From: Streptomyces sp. WMMC940
Lineage (GTDB): Bacteria > Actinomycetota > Actinomycetes > Streptomycetales > Streptomycetaceae
Length of the DNA stretch: 64,000 bases
Assembly: GCF_027460265.1 (NCBI RefSeq)
Contig: NZ_JAPZBC010000001.1
Coordinates: 1,426,001-1,490,000 of the forward strand
Direction of reading: 5' to 3'
This document shows positions 9,299 through 18,527 of this stretch, piece after piece. The notes under the pieces are model-generated. The model did not search any database, was not told the origin of the DNA, and was given only the letters and a program-made list of their open reading frames with translations. The translations under genes were made by a program, and so were the position numbers. Every line of letters starts with the position of its first letter. The stretch's first letter is position 1.

Positions 9299-11707
9299 TC
9301 AGGTGCCGGTCAGGTGCTCCGGGCGAACCGGCGTCCTGTTGAGTTCCAGGCCCGTCGCGTCGCGGATCGCCGCGAGGACTGCCGGAGTGGAGGACAGCGT
9401 CGGCGCCTCACCGATGCCGCGAAGCCCGTACGGGGCGTGCTCGTCGGCGAGTTCGAGCACGTCGACCGGGATCGTCGGCGTGTCGAGGATGGTGGGGATC
9501 AGGTAGTCCGTGAAGGAGGGGTTGCGCACCTTCGCGGTCTTCGGGTCGACGATGATCTCCTCCATGACGGCCACTCCCAGACCCTGGGTGGTGCCGCCCT
9601 GGATCTGCCCGACGACGGACAGCGGGTTCAGCGCCTTGCCGACGTCCTGCGCACAGGCCAGCTCGACGACCTTCACCAGGCCCAGCTCCGTGTCCACCTC
9701 GACGACGGCGCGGTGCGCCGCGAACGAGTACTGGACGTGGCCGTTGCCCTGGCCGGTGCGCAGGTCGAAGGCCTCGGTCGGGCGGTGCCGCCACTCGGCC
9801 TCCACCTCGACGGCCTCGTCCTCCAGCACGTCCACCAGGTCGGCGAGGACCTCGCCGCCGTCGGTGACGACCTTGCCGCCTTCGAGCAGCAGTTCGGCGG
9901 TGGCCCAGGCCGGGTGGTGGGAGCCGAACTTGCGGCGGCCGATCTCCAGGACCTTCTCGCGGACCAGCTCGCAGGAGTTCTTCACCGCGCCGCCCGTGAC
10001 GTACGTCTGCCGGGAGGCGGAGGTGGAGCCTGCGGAGCCGACCTGGGTGTCGGCCGGGTGGATGGTCACCTGGGTCACGCCCAGTTCGGTACGGGCGATC
10101 TGGGCGTGCACGGTGACACCGCCCTGGCCGACCTCCGCCATCGCCGTGTGCACGGTGGCGACCGGCACTCCCCCGACGACCTCCACCCGGACCCTGGCGG
10201 TCGAGTAGTCGTCGAAGCCCTCGGAGAAACCGACGTTCTTGATGCCGACCGCGTAGCCGACACCGCGGACGACGCCCTCGCCGTGGGTGGTGTTGGACAG
10301 TCCGCCGGGCAGGGCGCGCACATCGGCCTCGCCGCCCGCGACCTCCCACTGTCGCTCCGGCGGCATCGGACGGGCCTTGACGCGGCGCAGCAGTTCCGCC
10401 ACCGGCGCCGGCGAGTCCACCGGCTGCCCGGTGGGCATGATCGTGCCCTGCTCCATGGCGTTGAGCTGCCGGAACTCCACCGGGTCCATGCCCAGTTCGG
10501 CCGCCAGCTTGTCCATCTGGGCCTCGTAGGCGAAGCAGGCCTGCACCGCGCCGAAACCGCGCATCGCGCCGCACGGCGGGTTGTTGGTGTAGAGCGCGAT
10601 GGCCTCGATGTCGACGTCGTCGACGACGTACGGGCCGACCGACAGCGAGGCGGCGTTGCCGACGACGGCCGGGGAGGCCGACGCGTACGCGCCGCCGTCC
10701 AGGACGATCCGGCACTTCAGGTGCGTGAGCTTGCCGTCCCTGGTGGCGCCGTGCTCGTAGTACAGCTTCGCCGGGTGCCGGTGCACATGGCCGAAGAAGG
10801 ACTCGAAGCGGTTGTAGACCATCTTCACGGGCTTGCCGGTGCGCAGCGCGAGGAGGCAGCCGTGGATCTGCATGGAGATGTCCTCGCGGCCGCCGAAGGC
10901 CCCGCCGACACCGGAGAGCGTCATCCGCACCTTCTCCTCGGGCAGGCCGAGGACCGGGGCGATCTGGCGGAGGTCTGAGTGCAGCCACTGGGTGGCCACG
11001 TACAGGTCGACACCGCCGTCCTCGGCGGGCACGGCGAGGCCGGACTCGGGGCCGAGGAAGGCCTGGTCCTGCATGCCGAAGACGTACTCGCCCTCGACGA
11101 TCACGTCGGCGCGCTCGCGGGCCCGGGCCGCGTCGCCGCGGACGATGGGCTGACGGTGCACGATGTTCGGGTGCGGGACGTGGCCGATGTGGTGGTCGTC
11201 GCGGTTCTCGTGGACCAGGACCGCGCCGGGGGCCGTCGCCGACTCCTCGTCGGTGATCAGCGGCAGCTCGGCGTAGTCGATCCTGATCTTGGCGGCGGCG
11301 CGGCGGGCGGTCTCCGGGTGGTCGGCGGCGACGAGGGCCACCGGCTCGCCGTGGTGGCGGACCTTCCCGTGCGCGAGGACCGGCGTGTCCTGGATCTCCA
11401 GGCCGTAGTTCTTCATCGCCGCGGGCAGGTCGTCGTAGGTGAGGACCGCGTGGACGCCGGGCACGGCCAGGGCCTCGGAGATGTCGATGGACCGGATCTC
11501 GGCGTGCGCGACGGTGGAACGCAGCGTGTGGCCCCACAGCATGTCCTCGTGCCACATGTCCGAGGAGTAGGCGAACTCGCCGGTGACCTTGAGGATGCCG
11601 TCGGGGCGGAGCGTGGACTCGCCGATGCCGCCCTTGGTCTGCGAGCCCTGGGTGACCTTGGTGGGAGTACCGGCCGGGGCGGCGGTGACTCGGGGGTCGA
11701 GCGCCAT
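9299..11707 (-). CDS. Xanthine dehydrogenase, molybdopterin-binding subunit
   Basis: Protein of 802 residues, the size of the large XDH subunit. Visible cofactor-pocket motifs are VGGAFGGRED, NNPPCGAMRGFGAVQA, EVGQGGVTVHAQIA and the C-terminal RGIGEAP, whose Glu matches the catalytic glutamate that activates the Mo-bound hydroxyl. It oxidises hypoxanthine to xanthine to urate with the Fe-S and FAD subunits encoded upstream. The ATG at 11707 is chosen because it lies 4 bp after the stop of the Fe-S subunit, giving a compact operon; the open frame to 12220 is a shadow of that gene. Confidence 0.93.
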   Translation of the reverse strand: MALDPRVTAAPAGTPTKVTQGSQTKGGIGESTLRPDGILKVTGEFAYSSDMWHEDMLWGHTLRSTVAHAEIRSIDISEALAVPGVHAVLTYDDLPAAMKNYGLEIQDTPVLAHGKVRHHGEPVALVAADHPETARRAAAKIRIDYAELPLITDEESATAPGAVLVHENRDDHHIGHVPHPNIVHRQPIVRGDAARARERADVIVEGEYVFGMQDQAFLGPESGLAVPAEDGGVDLYVATQWLHSDLRQIAPVLGLPEEKVRMTLSGVGGAFGGREDISMQIHGCLLALRTGKPVKMVYNRFESFFGHVHRHPAKLYYEHGATRDGKLTHLKCRIVLDGGAYASASPAVVGNAASLSVGPYVVDDVDIEAIALYTNNPPCGAMRGFGAVQACFAYEAQMDKLAAELGMDPVEFRQLNAMEQGTIMPTGQPVDSPAPVAELLRRVKARPMPPERQWEVAGGEADVRALPGGLSNTTHGEGVVRGVGYAVGIKNVGFSEGFDDYSTARVRVEVVGGVPVATVHTAMAEVGQGGVTVHAQIARTELGVTQVTIHPADTQVGSAGSTSASRQTYVTGGAVKNSCELVREKVLEIGRRKFGSHHPAWATAELLLEGGKVVTDGGEVLADLVDVLEDEAVEVEAEWRHRPTEAFDLRTGQGNGHVQYSFAAHRAVVEVDTELGLVKVVELACAQDVGKALNPLSVVGQIQGGTTQGLGVAVMEEIIVDPKTAKVRNPSFTDYLIPTILDTPTIPVDVLELADEHAPYGLRGIGEAPTLSSTPAVLAAIRDATGLELNRTPVRPEHLTGT

Positions 11708-11711
11708 GGTG

Positions 11712-12302
11712 TCAGACCGCCTCTCCCTGCCGGGCGGCCGCGAGGCGGACCGCGTCGAGGATCTTCTCGTAGCCGGTGCAGCGGCACAGATTGCCGGAGA
11801 GCGCCTCGCGGATGTCCGCGTCGGACGGGGAGGCGTTGTGCTCCAGCAGCTCGTCGGCGGCGACCAGCAGACCCGGGGTGCAGAAACCGCACTGCACGGC
11901 GCCGGCGTCGATGAACGCCTGCTGGACCGGGGACAGTTCGGTGCCCTCGCCGGTCTGCGAGTCGGTTCCCCCGGCGCTCCACTGCCGGGCCTCCTGCAGC
12001 GACGTACCGCAGGCGTCCGTGGCGCATCCGCCGTGTCCGTGCTCGGCACGCTGCCGGGCGAAGTCCGCCAGGCCCTCGACGGTGACGACCTCGCGGCCCT
12101 CCACCTGCCCGGCCGCGACCAGGCACGAGCACACCGGCACACCGTCGAGGCGGACCGTGCAGGAACCGCACTCGCCCTGCTCGCAGGCGTTCTTGGAGCC
12201 GGGCAGGCCCAGGCGCTCACGGAGCACGTAGAGGAGGCTCTCGCCCTCCCACACGTCGTCGGCTTCCTGCTTACGGCCGTTGACCGTGAAATTCACGCGC
12301 AT
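11712..12302 (-). CDS. Xanthine dehydrogenase, 2Fe-2S subunit
   Basis: Protein of 196 residues. The N-terminal plant-ferredoxin-like domain carries CEQGECGSC plus a later CSC, and the C-terminal all-helical domain carries CGFCTPG and CRCTGY, the eight Cys that hold two 2Fe-2S clusters. A Gly/Cys-containing insert of about 40 residues (HGHGGCATDACGTS) sits between the domains and is longer than in many homologues. The subunit passes electrons from molybdenum to FAD. It is the middle gene of the three-gene operon, 2 bp after the FAD gene. Confidence 0.93.
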   Translation of the reverse strand: MRVNFTVNGRKQEADDVWEGESLLYVLRERLGLPGSKNACEQGECGSCTVRLDGVPVCSCLVAAGQVEGREVVTVEGLADFARQRAEHGHGGCATDACGTSLQEARQWSAGGTDSQTGEGTELSPVQQAFIDAGAVQCGFCTPGLLVAADELLEHNASPSDADIREALSGNLCRCTGYEKILDAVRLAAARQGEAV

Positions 12303-12304
12303 GG

Positions 12305-13195
12305 TTATGCAGCTCCTTCAAGCGTGCGGCCGCTGCCGCGGTACTGCTCCCAGGTCCAGCCGAGCGTGCGCCGGGCCATGATGCCGACCGCGTGCCGGCG
12401 GTACTTGGCGGTGCCGCGGACGTCGTCGATCGGGTTGCAGGCGCCGGAGGCCAGCTCCGCGAACCGCTTGGCGATCGAGGGAGTGATGATCTTTCCGCTG
12501 TCCCAGAAGCCGCCGTCGCGGAGCGCGGCGTTGAGGAACTCCTCGGCGGCTTCGGCGCGTACCGGGGTGGGCGCGGCAGAGCCGATGCCGGTCCGCACGG
12601 TGCGGGTCTCGGGGTGCAGGGCGATGCCGAAGGCACACACGGCGATGACCATCGCGTTGCGGGTGCCGACCTTCGAGTACTGCTGCGGCCCGTCGGCCTT
12701 CTTGATGTGGACGGCCCTGATGAGCTCGTCCGCGGCGAGCGCGTTGCGCTTCACTCCGGTGTAGAACGCGTCGATCGGGATGGAACGGGTGCCCCGCACC
12801 GACTCGACCTCGACCTCGGCGCCGGCGGCCAGCAGGGCCGGGTGGGCGTCACCGGCGGGGGACGCGGTGCCGAGGTTGCCGCCGACGCCGCCGCGGTTGC
12901 GGATCTGCGGCGAGGCGACGGTGTGGGAGGCGAGCGCCAGGCCGGGCAGCTCGGTCCGGAGGTTCTCCATGATCCGCGTGTACGGAACGGAGGCGCCCAG
13001 CCGGACGGTCTCCTCTCCGACTTCCCACTCGCTCAGCTCGGTGATGCGGTTCAGGTCCAGGAGGTACTCGGGCCGACGGTGGTCGAAGTTGATCTCGACC
13101 ATGATGTCGGTGCCACCCGCGATGGGCACAGCAGTGGGGTGCTCGGCTTTCGCGGCGAGCGCCTCCTCCCAGCTGGCGGGGCGAAGGAAGTCCAT
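12305..13195 (-). CDS. Xanthine dehydrogenase, FAD-binding subunit
   Basis: Protein of 296 residues, typical for the middle subunit of molybdenum hydroxylases. FAD contacts are PIAGGTDIMVEI near the N-terminus and RNRGGVGGNLGTASPAGD near 100, followed by a CO dehydrogenase flavoprotein C-terminal domain. The ATG at 13195 (MDFLRPASWEEALA) is standard. It is the first gene of the operon, so the promoter lies in the 282 bp shared with the divergent pucR gene. Confidence 0.93.
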   Translation of the reverse strand: MDFLRPASWEEALAAKAEHPTAVPIAGGTDIMVEINFDHRRPEYLLDLNRITELSEWEVGEETVRLGASVPYTRIMENLRTELPGLALASHTVASPQIRNRGGVGGNLGTASPAGDAHPALLAAGAEVEVESVRGTRSIPIDAFYTGVKRNALAADELIRAVHIKKADGPQQYSKVGTRNAMVIAVCAFGIALHPETRTVRTGIGSAAPTPVRAEAAEEFLNAALRDGGFWDSGKIITPSIAKRFAELASGACNPIDDVRGTAKYRRHAVGIMARRTLGWTWEQYRGSGRTLEGAA

Positions 13196-13477
13196 GAGTG
13201 GCTCTCTTCTACGTGATTCGGTCGTTCACTGGGGCCCGGGGACGGCCGGCCCTGGCGGGATGTTCATGTCCTGTTAACGCGGTGTGGCCCAGTACACAAG
13301 GACCGCCTCGCCGGGTGCAGTCACCGAAACCATGAAGGAGTTGGCTGGTCGCCACCCTCGTCTTGTAGATTCGAACGAAAGGCGGAGACCGGTAACCTCT
13401 CCGTTTTCCTCCCGAAACCATCGGCACACCCCTCAACACAGTCCAACGGCACCACACGAAAGATCGGCGGCGACGAG
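13196..13477. promoter_or_regulatory. Divergent control region between xdh operon and pucR
   Basis: 282 bp between two divergent starts, notably less GC-rich toward pucR. It should hold both promoters and the PucR operator. The segment around 13367-13381 (GATTCGAACGAAAGG) contains a short TTCG/CGAA symmetry that could be half of an operator. No validated PucR box is known to me to match against, so no site is assigned. Confidence 0.5.
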
Positions 13478-15214
13478 ATGCGGCTGCGCGCACTGCTGGA
13501 GACCGACGCGCTGGGCCTGCGGCTGCTCGGCGGCGACGACGAGCTGGACCGCACCGTCCGCGGCGTGATGACGACCGACCTTCGCGACCCGAGCCGCTAC
13601 CTCTCGGGCGGTGAACTCGTACTCACCGGGCTCGCCTGGCGGCGCAGCGCCGATGACTCCGAGCCTTTTGTACGCATTCTCGCAAGCGCGGGGGTCGTCG
13701 GGCTGGCTGCCGGCGAGGCGGAGCTCGGAGACATCCCCGACGATCTCGTCCTGGCCTGCGAACGGCACAGGCTGCCGCTCTTCGCCGTGAACGAGGACGT
13801 GGCATTCGCAACGATCACCGAACACGTCGTGCGCCAGGTGTCGGGCGAGCGGGCCGGTGACCTGGCCGCCGTCGTCGACCGCCACCGCCGGCTGATGACC
13901 TCGGGCCCGGCGGGCGGCGGCCCGGAGGTCGTCCTCGATCTCCTCGGCTCCGACCTGGACCTTCGCGCCTGGGTACTCTCCCCCGCCGGGCGCCGGATCG
14001 CCGGGGCGGGCGAACCGCTGCCGCCGGGGACCGGCGCCGAACTGGCCGCCGAGCATCTGGCCGCGACCCGCACGGGGCGCCGCGGCCCGCACCGCGCCAC
14101 CGTCCGCGGCACCACGTATTCGCTGTTCCCGATCCGGAACACGGGCCGGGGCGCCGCACCGGCCTCCCGGGACGTCCGGGAGACCGTGCTGTCGGACTGG
14201 CTGCTGGCCGTGGAGGCCGACGCGTCCGACTGGCCCGCCGCCCGGCTCGACCTGCTGCAGGGCGTCACCCAGCTGATCGCCGTCGAACGGGACCGGCGGG
14301 AGGCGGCCCGCACGGTACGGCGCCGGCTGGCCCAGGAGGTCCTGGAACTCGTCCAGGCGGGCGCTCCGCCCGCCGAGATCGCCGCCCGCCTCAGGGTCGC
14401 CGCTCCCGTCCTGCTGCCGGGCCTCGGCACGGCGCCCCACTGGCAGGTCGTCGTGGCCCGGGTCGACTGGGACGCGGAGGGCGGCTCCGCCGTCGAGGCC
14501 GGGCCGGCCGCCCAGTCGCTCCTGGAGGAGATCCTCGTGGACCCGGCGGCGCCGGGCTCCGAGACCGCGGACCGGATCGCCGTCGCCCACAGCGGTGAGG
14601 AGGCCGTGGCGCTCGTCCCGCTGCCGGCGGTGCCGGCCGCTGCGGGCGAGGCGGGCGAGACGGGCGAGCCGCCCGAGGGACGGACCGACGAGCAGGGCCC
14701 CGGCCGGCACGACGGACCCGGGCTCCACGCGGACGCACTGCTCGAGGCGGTCCGCGAACCGCTCTCCGCGGGCCTCGCCGACGACGGCCGCCTCACCCTC
14801 GGCGTCAGCGCCGCCGTCCACTCCGCGGAAGGACTGCGCGGCGCCCTGGAGGAGGCCCGGCACGCCCGCCGCGTGGCAGCCGCCCGCCCCGGACGGGTGT
14901 GCGCGGCCGGCCACCACGAGCTGGCCTCGCACGTCCTGCTGCTGCCGTTCGTCCCCGACGACGTCCGCAGGGCGTTCACCGCCCGGCTCCTCGACCCGCT
15001 GCGCGACTACGACCGCCGCCATCGCGCCGAACTCATCCCGACGCTCGGGGCGTTCCTGGACTGCGACGGCTCGTGGACGCGCTGCGCGACCCGGCTCCAT
15101 CTGCACGTCAACACGCTGCGGTACCGGGTCGGGCGGATCGAGCAGCTGACGGGCCGGGACCTGTCGCGGCTGGAGGACAAGCTGGACTTCTTCCTGGCCC
15201 TGCGGATGAGCTGA
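13478..15214 (+). CDS. pucR: PucR-family transcriptional regulator of purine catabolism
   Basis: Protein of 578 residues. The N-terminal PucR ligand-sensing domain spans about 1-125 (LLGGDDELDRTVRGVMTTDL, then YLSGGELVLTG). The centre is a GGDEF-like regulatory region with an acidic Glu/Gly insert near 390. The C-terminal PucR helix-turn-helix (RCATRLHLHVNTLRYRVGRI) is at about 530-560. PucR proteins activate purine degradation genes in response to late intermediates such as allantoin. Divergent placement next to the xanthine dehydrogenase operon supports that target. The ATG at 13478 gives the conserved MRLRALLE start. Confidence 0.92.
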   Translation: MRLRALLETDALGLRLLGGDDELDRTVRGVMTTDLRDPSRYLSGGELVLTGLAWRRSADDSEPFVRILASAGVVGLAAGEAELGDIPDDLVLACERHRLPLFAVNEDVAFATITEHVVRQVSGERAGDLAAVVDRHRRLMTSGPAGGGPEVVLDLLGSDLDLRAWVLSPAGRRIAGAGEPLPPGTGAELAAEHLAATRTGRRGPHRATVRGTTYSLFPIRNTGRGAAPASRDVRETVLSDWLLAVEADASDWPAARLDLLQGVTQLIAVERDRREAARTVRRRLAQEVLELVQAGAPPAEIAARLRVAAPVLLPGLGTAPHWQVVVARVDWDAEGGSAVEAGPAAQSLLEEILVDPAAPGSETADRIAVAHSGEEAVALVPLPAVPAAAGEAGETGEPPEGRTDEQGPGRHDGPGLHADALLEAVREPLSAGLADDGRLTLGVSAAVHSAEGLRGALEEARHARRVAAARPGRVCAAGHHELASHVLLLPFVPDDVRRAFTARLLDPLRDYDRRHRAELIPTLGAFLDCDGSWTRCATRLHLHVNTLRYRVGRIEQLTGRDLSRLEDKLDFFLALRMS

Positions 15215-15869
15215 TCGGAGGGTGAGCCGACGCGGGGACGAGGGGACCCGGGGTAAGCCGACGCGGGGATGAGCCGACCGGGGGATGAGCCGACTGCGGC
15301 CCGGAGAGGACTGCAGCGGCCCGCGGCCTGCCGGGCCGGGGCGCGGCGCGCGGGTGCATGTTCGGGCTTCGGGCTTCGGGCTTCGGGCTTCGGGCTTCGG
15401 GCTTCGGGCTTCGGGCTTCGGGCTTCGGGCAGGAACGACCGGAGCCGCCGGGGGCCGTGGCTTCTCGTGGGGAGCGACCAGGGGACCGGAGGGCCGTCCG
15501 GGCGGAGTTCCGCGGGGACCGCCATCCGCCGGTCCGGCCGGCCCGACTGAGGCGGCGTCCACCGCGGAGGACCGAGCGGGAACGACGGACCCGGCGCCGA
15601 CCTGCGACGCAGCAGACGATCGCACACTCGCGAGGGGAATCGCTACGCACCCCGCGCGCGGTGAGGCCCCGTCAAGCGGCGTACATCCGTTCACCCGAAT
15701 GTCTGGGAATCATCGACCGGGCCCGTATCGCACCGGAATTGCACGGCCTTCGTCGATCAAACTCCCGACGATTGTGAATTGATTCACCAGACCCCTTGGC
15801 CACGCAGCCCGATCCGTGCTCTCATTCCGTCTGACTCAACAGCACAATGGCGCGCTTGGGGAGGGCAAT
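15215..15869. other. Intergenic region with tandem repeats
   Basis: 655 bp without a convincing gene. 15222-15300 holds imperfect repeats of GAGCCGACGCGGGGATGAG. 15361-15430 is a perfect 10 x 7 bp tandem array (separate entry). The last 150 bp are less GC-rich and should contain the promoter of the downstream gene. Open frames over the array are periodic peptides created by the repeat and are not supported. Confidence 0.6.
15361..15430. repeat. Perfect 7 bp tandem repeat, ten copies
   Basis: The unit TTCGGGC occurs exactly ten times in a row with no mismatch. Because 7 is not a multiple of 3, every frame reads the same heptapeptide cycle. It lies about 150 bp after the pucR stop codon. Perfect identity suggests recent slippage and probable copy-number variation between strains. 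Confidence 0.95.
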
Positions 15870-16649
15870 GTGGCGTATACCGCCATGTCTGGTTCCGGAA
15901 CCACAGCAAGTGACGATCCACTCCAGACCGCGGTATGGCGGCTGCGCTCGCGCGGCTGTTGGACGGACGCGGCAGCCCTCCTCGCCCCCCGCGCGACGTC
16001 CCCCGCGCTGACCGTGCAACGCGCCTCGCTCCTCGTGGAACGCTGTCTGTTCACCGGCGTCGGCTGGGCGGACGCGGAGGACGCCCTGCGCGCGGCGGAG
16101 GCCGCGGCGGGGGACGACGACGAGCGCGGCGCGGCCGCCTGCGAGCGCGGTCAACTCGCCTACGCCTCAACCGTGCTGGGCGTGCGCGACCGGGCCGACG
16201 AGGCGCGCGCCGCCCTCGGCCGGGCGGCCGCGCTGCTCGCACCGGAGGCGGCGGGCCGACCGCTCCTCGACTTCCGCCGGGGCCTGGTCGCCGAACACCT
16301 CGCCGACTCGGCACAGGCCGCCCGCGCGGCCTACCACCGCGCCCACGCCGGCGCCCTCGCCCACGGCGACACACTGCTGCTGTCCTTCACCTGGCGCCAT
16401 CTCGCCGCACTGGCCCTGCGCGACGGCGAACTCGCCGAGGCCCGGCAGGGGTTCACCGAATCACTGCGCATCCGCGAGGAGTTGGGCTATCTGATCGGCA
16501 CGGCCCCGGCACTGGCTGCGCTCGCCGACACCGAGCCTGAACCGGAGGCCACCCGCCTGCGCACGGAGGCCACCCGCCTCTTCCGTCTGCTCGGCGGCGT
16601 CCCGACCTGGCTCGCCGACCAACTGGCCCCGCCGGCCCCGGCGGCTTGA
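15870..16649 (+). CDS. TPR-like helical repeat protein
   Basis: Protein of 259 residues, Ala-rich and almost entirely helical, with paired helices resembling tetratricopeptide repeats, clearest at about 160-225 (ARAAYHRAHAGALAHGD, then DGELAEARQGFTESLRIREE). No enzyme motif, signal peptide or membrane helix is present. The GTG at 15870 is preferred because GGGGAGGG ends 5 bases before it; an ATG at 15885 and an upstream start at 15816 are alternatives. Function is unknown; such proteins usually act as scaffolds. Confidence 0.7.
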   Translation: MAYTAMSGSGTTASDDPLQTAVWRLRSRGCWTDAAALLAPRATSPALTVQRASLLVERCLFTGVGWADAEDALRAAEAAAGDDDERGAAACERGQLAYASTVLGVRDRADEARAALGRAAALLAPEAAGRPLLDFRRGLVAEHLADSAQAARAAYHRAHAGALAHGDTLLLSFTWRHLAALALRDGELAEARQGFTESLRIREELGYLIGTAPALAALADTEPEPEATRLRTEATRLFRLLGGVPTWLADQLAPPAPAA

Positions 16650-16650
16650 C

Positions 16651-16680
16651 ACGTCGAGTGCCGTCCCGGCGGCACGTCGC
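16651..16680 (+). terminator. Hairpin terminator after the TPR-like gene
   Basis: GTGCCG at 16658-16663 pairs with CGGCAC at 16670-16675 around a 6-base loop. Flanking CGTCG/ACGTCG bases extend the symmetry imperfectly. It starts within 10 bp of the stop codon. Confidence 0.5.
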
Positions 16681-16821
16681 GCCTCGCACCCCCGGTCGGT
16701 GCGGTTCTTGCCGCTCGGTGCGATGTTGCCGGCCGTGCGATGCTGCCGGCCGCTGCTCCCGGCAGCATGAACCGACCCAGGCGAACGCACCCGATCGGTC
16801 GGTCGACCGCCCCGCCGGTCG

Positions 16822-16835
16822 TGTGACATGTCACA
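16822..16835. promoter_or_regulatory. Perfect 14 bp palindrome TGTGACATGTCACA
   Basis: A perfect inverted repeat between two convergent genes, about 170 bp from one stop and 115 bp from the other. It resembles binding sites of GntR- or Crp-type dimers, but the half-site spacing is 4 rather than the 6 expected for Crp. No start codon nearby explains it. Confidence 0.4.
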
Positions 16836-16948
16836 GGTGACGGGTCCGCGGGCGCGACGCATCGCGTGCCGCCCCTCGGGCACGGCGCAATCCGTCGGGC
16901 ACGGCACGCCCCGTCGGGGCTGGGACGCGCCGGCGCACCGGCCGGTCA

Positions 16949-18517
16949 TCACGGGGCCCGCGCCGTGACGCGGAACAGCGTGTCGTCCGTACCGACGACG
17001 ATCGACCCCTCCTCCGGCACCGCCACCGCCCGGACCGGCGGGCCGGGTCGCAGCGGCAGGGCCTCCTCCGTACCGAAGCGGCGGAGTTCGACGAGTCCGT
17101 CCGCCCAGGCGACGGCCAGCGTCCGGCCGTGGACCGCGAGCGCGGTCACCGGGACACCCCGTTCCACGAACGGGGTGTGCTCCGGACGGCGGCCGGGCGT
17201 CCAGGTGCGAACCGTGCCGTCCGCGCCCCCGCTGCACACCAGCGGCGCCGGACCGTCCGACACGGCCACGGCGGTGACCCTGCCGCGGTGCGCGGCGGCC
17301 TGGTGCATGCCGTCGTAACCGAACGCGTGCAGCGATCCGTGACGGTCGCCGACCAGGACGAGCCTGGCAGTGGCGGCCAGTGCGGTGCCGGGATGCGCGT
17401 CCAGGGTGGCGGCCACCGCGTCCGTGAGCGGGGTGTCGCCGTGGGTGCGGAGGCGTCCCCGTTCGTCCAGCATCAGCAGGGTGCCGTCGGGCAGGGGGGC
17501 GAGCGCCGTGATCCGCACGGTCATGGTGGCCGTCCCCGGTGCGGGAGTGGCGTCGGCGGGGTGCACCGAACGTATCGCTCCGCGCTGATCGGCGACGAGC
17601 AGATGCCGCGACCAACGGCCCGTGCCCTGGGCGAGCGCCGCCACCGGGCCGGGCCAGGGCGGGGAGACATCGCCGCGCACCCGGGTCCAGTCGGACCGCC
17701 ACGGAGCCGCGGTGGCGAGGGCGTCGAGGGCCGGGCGAAGGCGGGGGTCGGCGTCGTCACCGAGCGAGGTGAGCAGGACGAGTGCCCGCTCGGCCGGCGA
17801 CTGTTCACGGATCAGCGACTGGCCGGCCCGGAACCAGGCCGCCCGCAGTCCGCCGTGCTCGTCCGGCTCACCGTGCCCCTCCGCGTCTCCCGCCGGCTCA
17901 CCGTGCCCCTCCGCGTCTCCTGCCGGACCGACGTGCCCCTTCGAACGCCGGTCCGGGCCGCCCATCCCGTCCGGGCCGCCGCCCGCGTCCGGGCGTTTTG
18001 CCGGACCGTCGTACGTGTCCGTGCGTCGCCCCCGGCCGTGGTTCTCGTTCGGGCGTCCGCGCGGGCCGTCAGCGCCGTGCTCGTAAGCGGCCGTCACGGC
18101 CACGGGATCCGCGGCACAGACCACGGCCGGGTCGCCGAGGTCCGGCGGTCCGGCGCGGACCGGCTCCACGAGGCGGTCACCGCTTCCGTCCGCCGCGGCA
18201 CCGGACGGAAGCGGCGCCCGTTCCGGGTCCGGGTCCGACGCGGGAGACCCGTCCCGTGCGACTCCCGGTTCCCGCCCGAGTGAGGTGACCAGCCGGATGT
18301 GGCCCAGGTCCCGCAGGGCGCGCACGAGTTCGGTCACCTCGGCCGGCTCCCCGCCGTCCGGCGGCGGAGGAGCGACGGCCACGCCCGTGAGACCGATGCC
18401 CGTCAGCGCGCCGACCAGTTCACCGGGGCTCCTGGCCACGACGCCGAACCGGTTGGCGAGGGCCCACACCGCGCCGCGCACGCTCTGGGCCGGAAGGGGG
18501 ACGACCGGGTCGCGCAC
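16949..18517 (-). CDS. Beta-propeller (WD40-like) repeat protein
   Basis: Protein of 522 residues. The first 100 residues resemble a small sensor or scaffold region (VWALANRFGVVARSPGELVG). A charged, Gly-rich linker follows and includes a 10-residue repeat GHGEPAGDAE. The C-terminal half from about 300 is a beta-propeller whose best blade reads VTAVAVSDGPAPLVCSGGAD then GTVRTW, with later blades LAVAWADGLVELRRF and SIVVGTDDTLFRV. No catalytic domain is seen. It starts from a GTG only 10 bp after the GntR regulator, so the two are likely one operon and may act together. Confidence 0.7.
   Translation of the reverse strand: MRDPVVPLPAQSVRGAVWALANRFGVVARSPGELVGALTGIGLTGVAVAPPPPDGGEPAEVTELVRALRDLGHIRLVTSLGREPGVARDGSPASDPDPERAPLPSGAAADGSGDRLVEPVRAGPPDLGDPAVVCAADPVAVTAAYEHGADGPRGRPNENHGRGRRTDTYDGPAKRPDAGGGPDGMGGPDRRSKGHVGPAGDAEGHGEPAGDAEGHGEPDEHGGLRAAWFRAGQSLIREQSPAERALVLLTSLGDDADPRLRPALDALATAAPWRSDWTRVRGDVSPPWPGPVAALAQGTGRWSRHLLVADQRGAIRSVHPADATPAPGTATMTVRITALAPLPDGTLLMLDERGRLRTHGDTPLTDAVAATLDAHPGTALAATARLVLVGDRHGSLHAFGYDGMHQAAAHRGRVTAVAVSDGPAPLVCSGGADGTVRTWTPGRRPEHTPFVERGVPVTALAVHGRTLAVAWADGLVELRRFGTEEALPLRPGPPVRAVAVPEEGSIVVGTDDTLFRVTARAP
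17865..17924. repeat. Two 30 bp tandem repeats inside the propeller gene
   Basis: The unit beginning GGCTCACCGTGCCCCT occurs at 17865-17894 and again at 17895-17924 with one mismatch, followed by a degenerate third copy. On the coding strand it yields a repeated GHGEPAGDAE decapeptide in the linker, so length changes would stay in frame. Confidence 0.85.
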
Positions 18518-18527
18518 CGCTCCCGCC

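Noticed and set aside
15285..15782. Open frames across the 7 bp array giving GFGLRAS-type or EARSPKP-type peptides
   Set aside because: The peptides arise only from the repeat; there is no ribosome binding site and flanking sequence lacks coding character.
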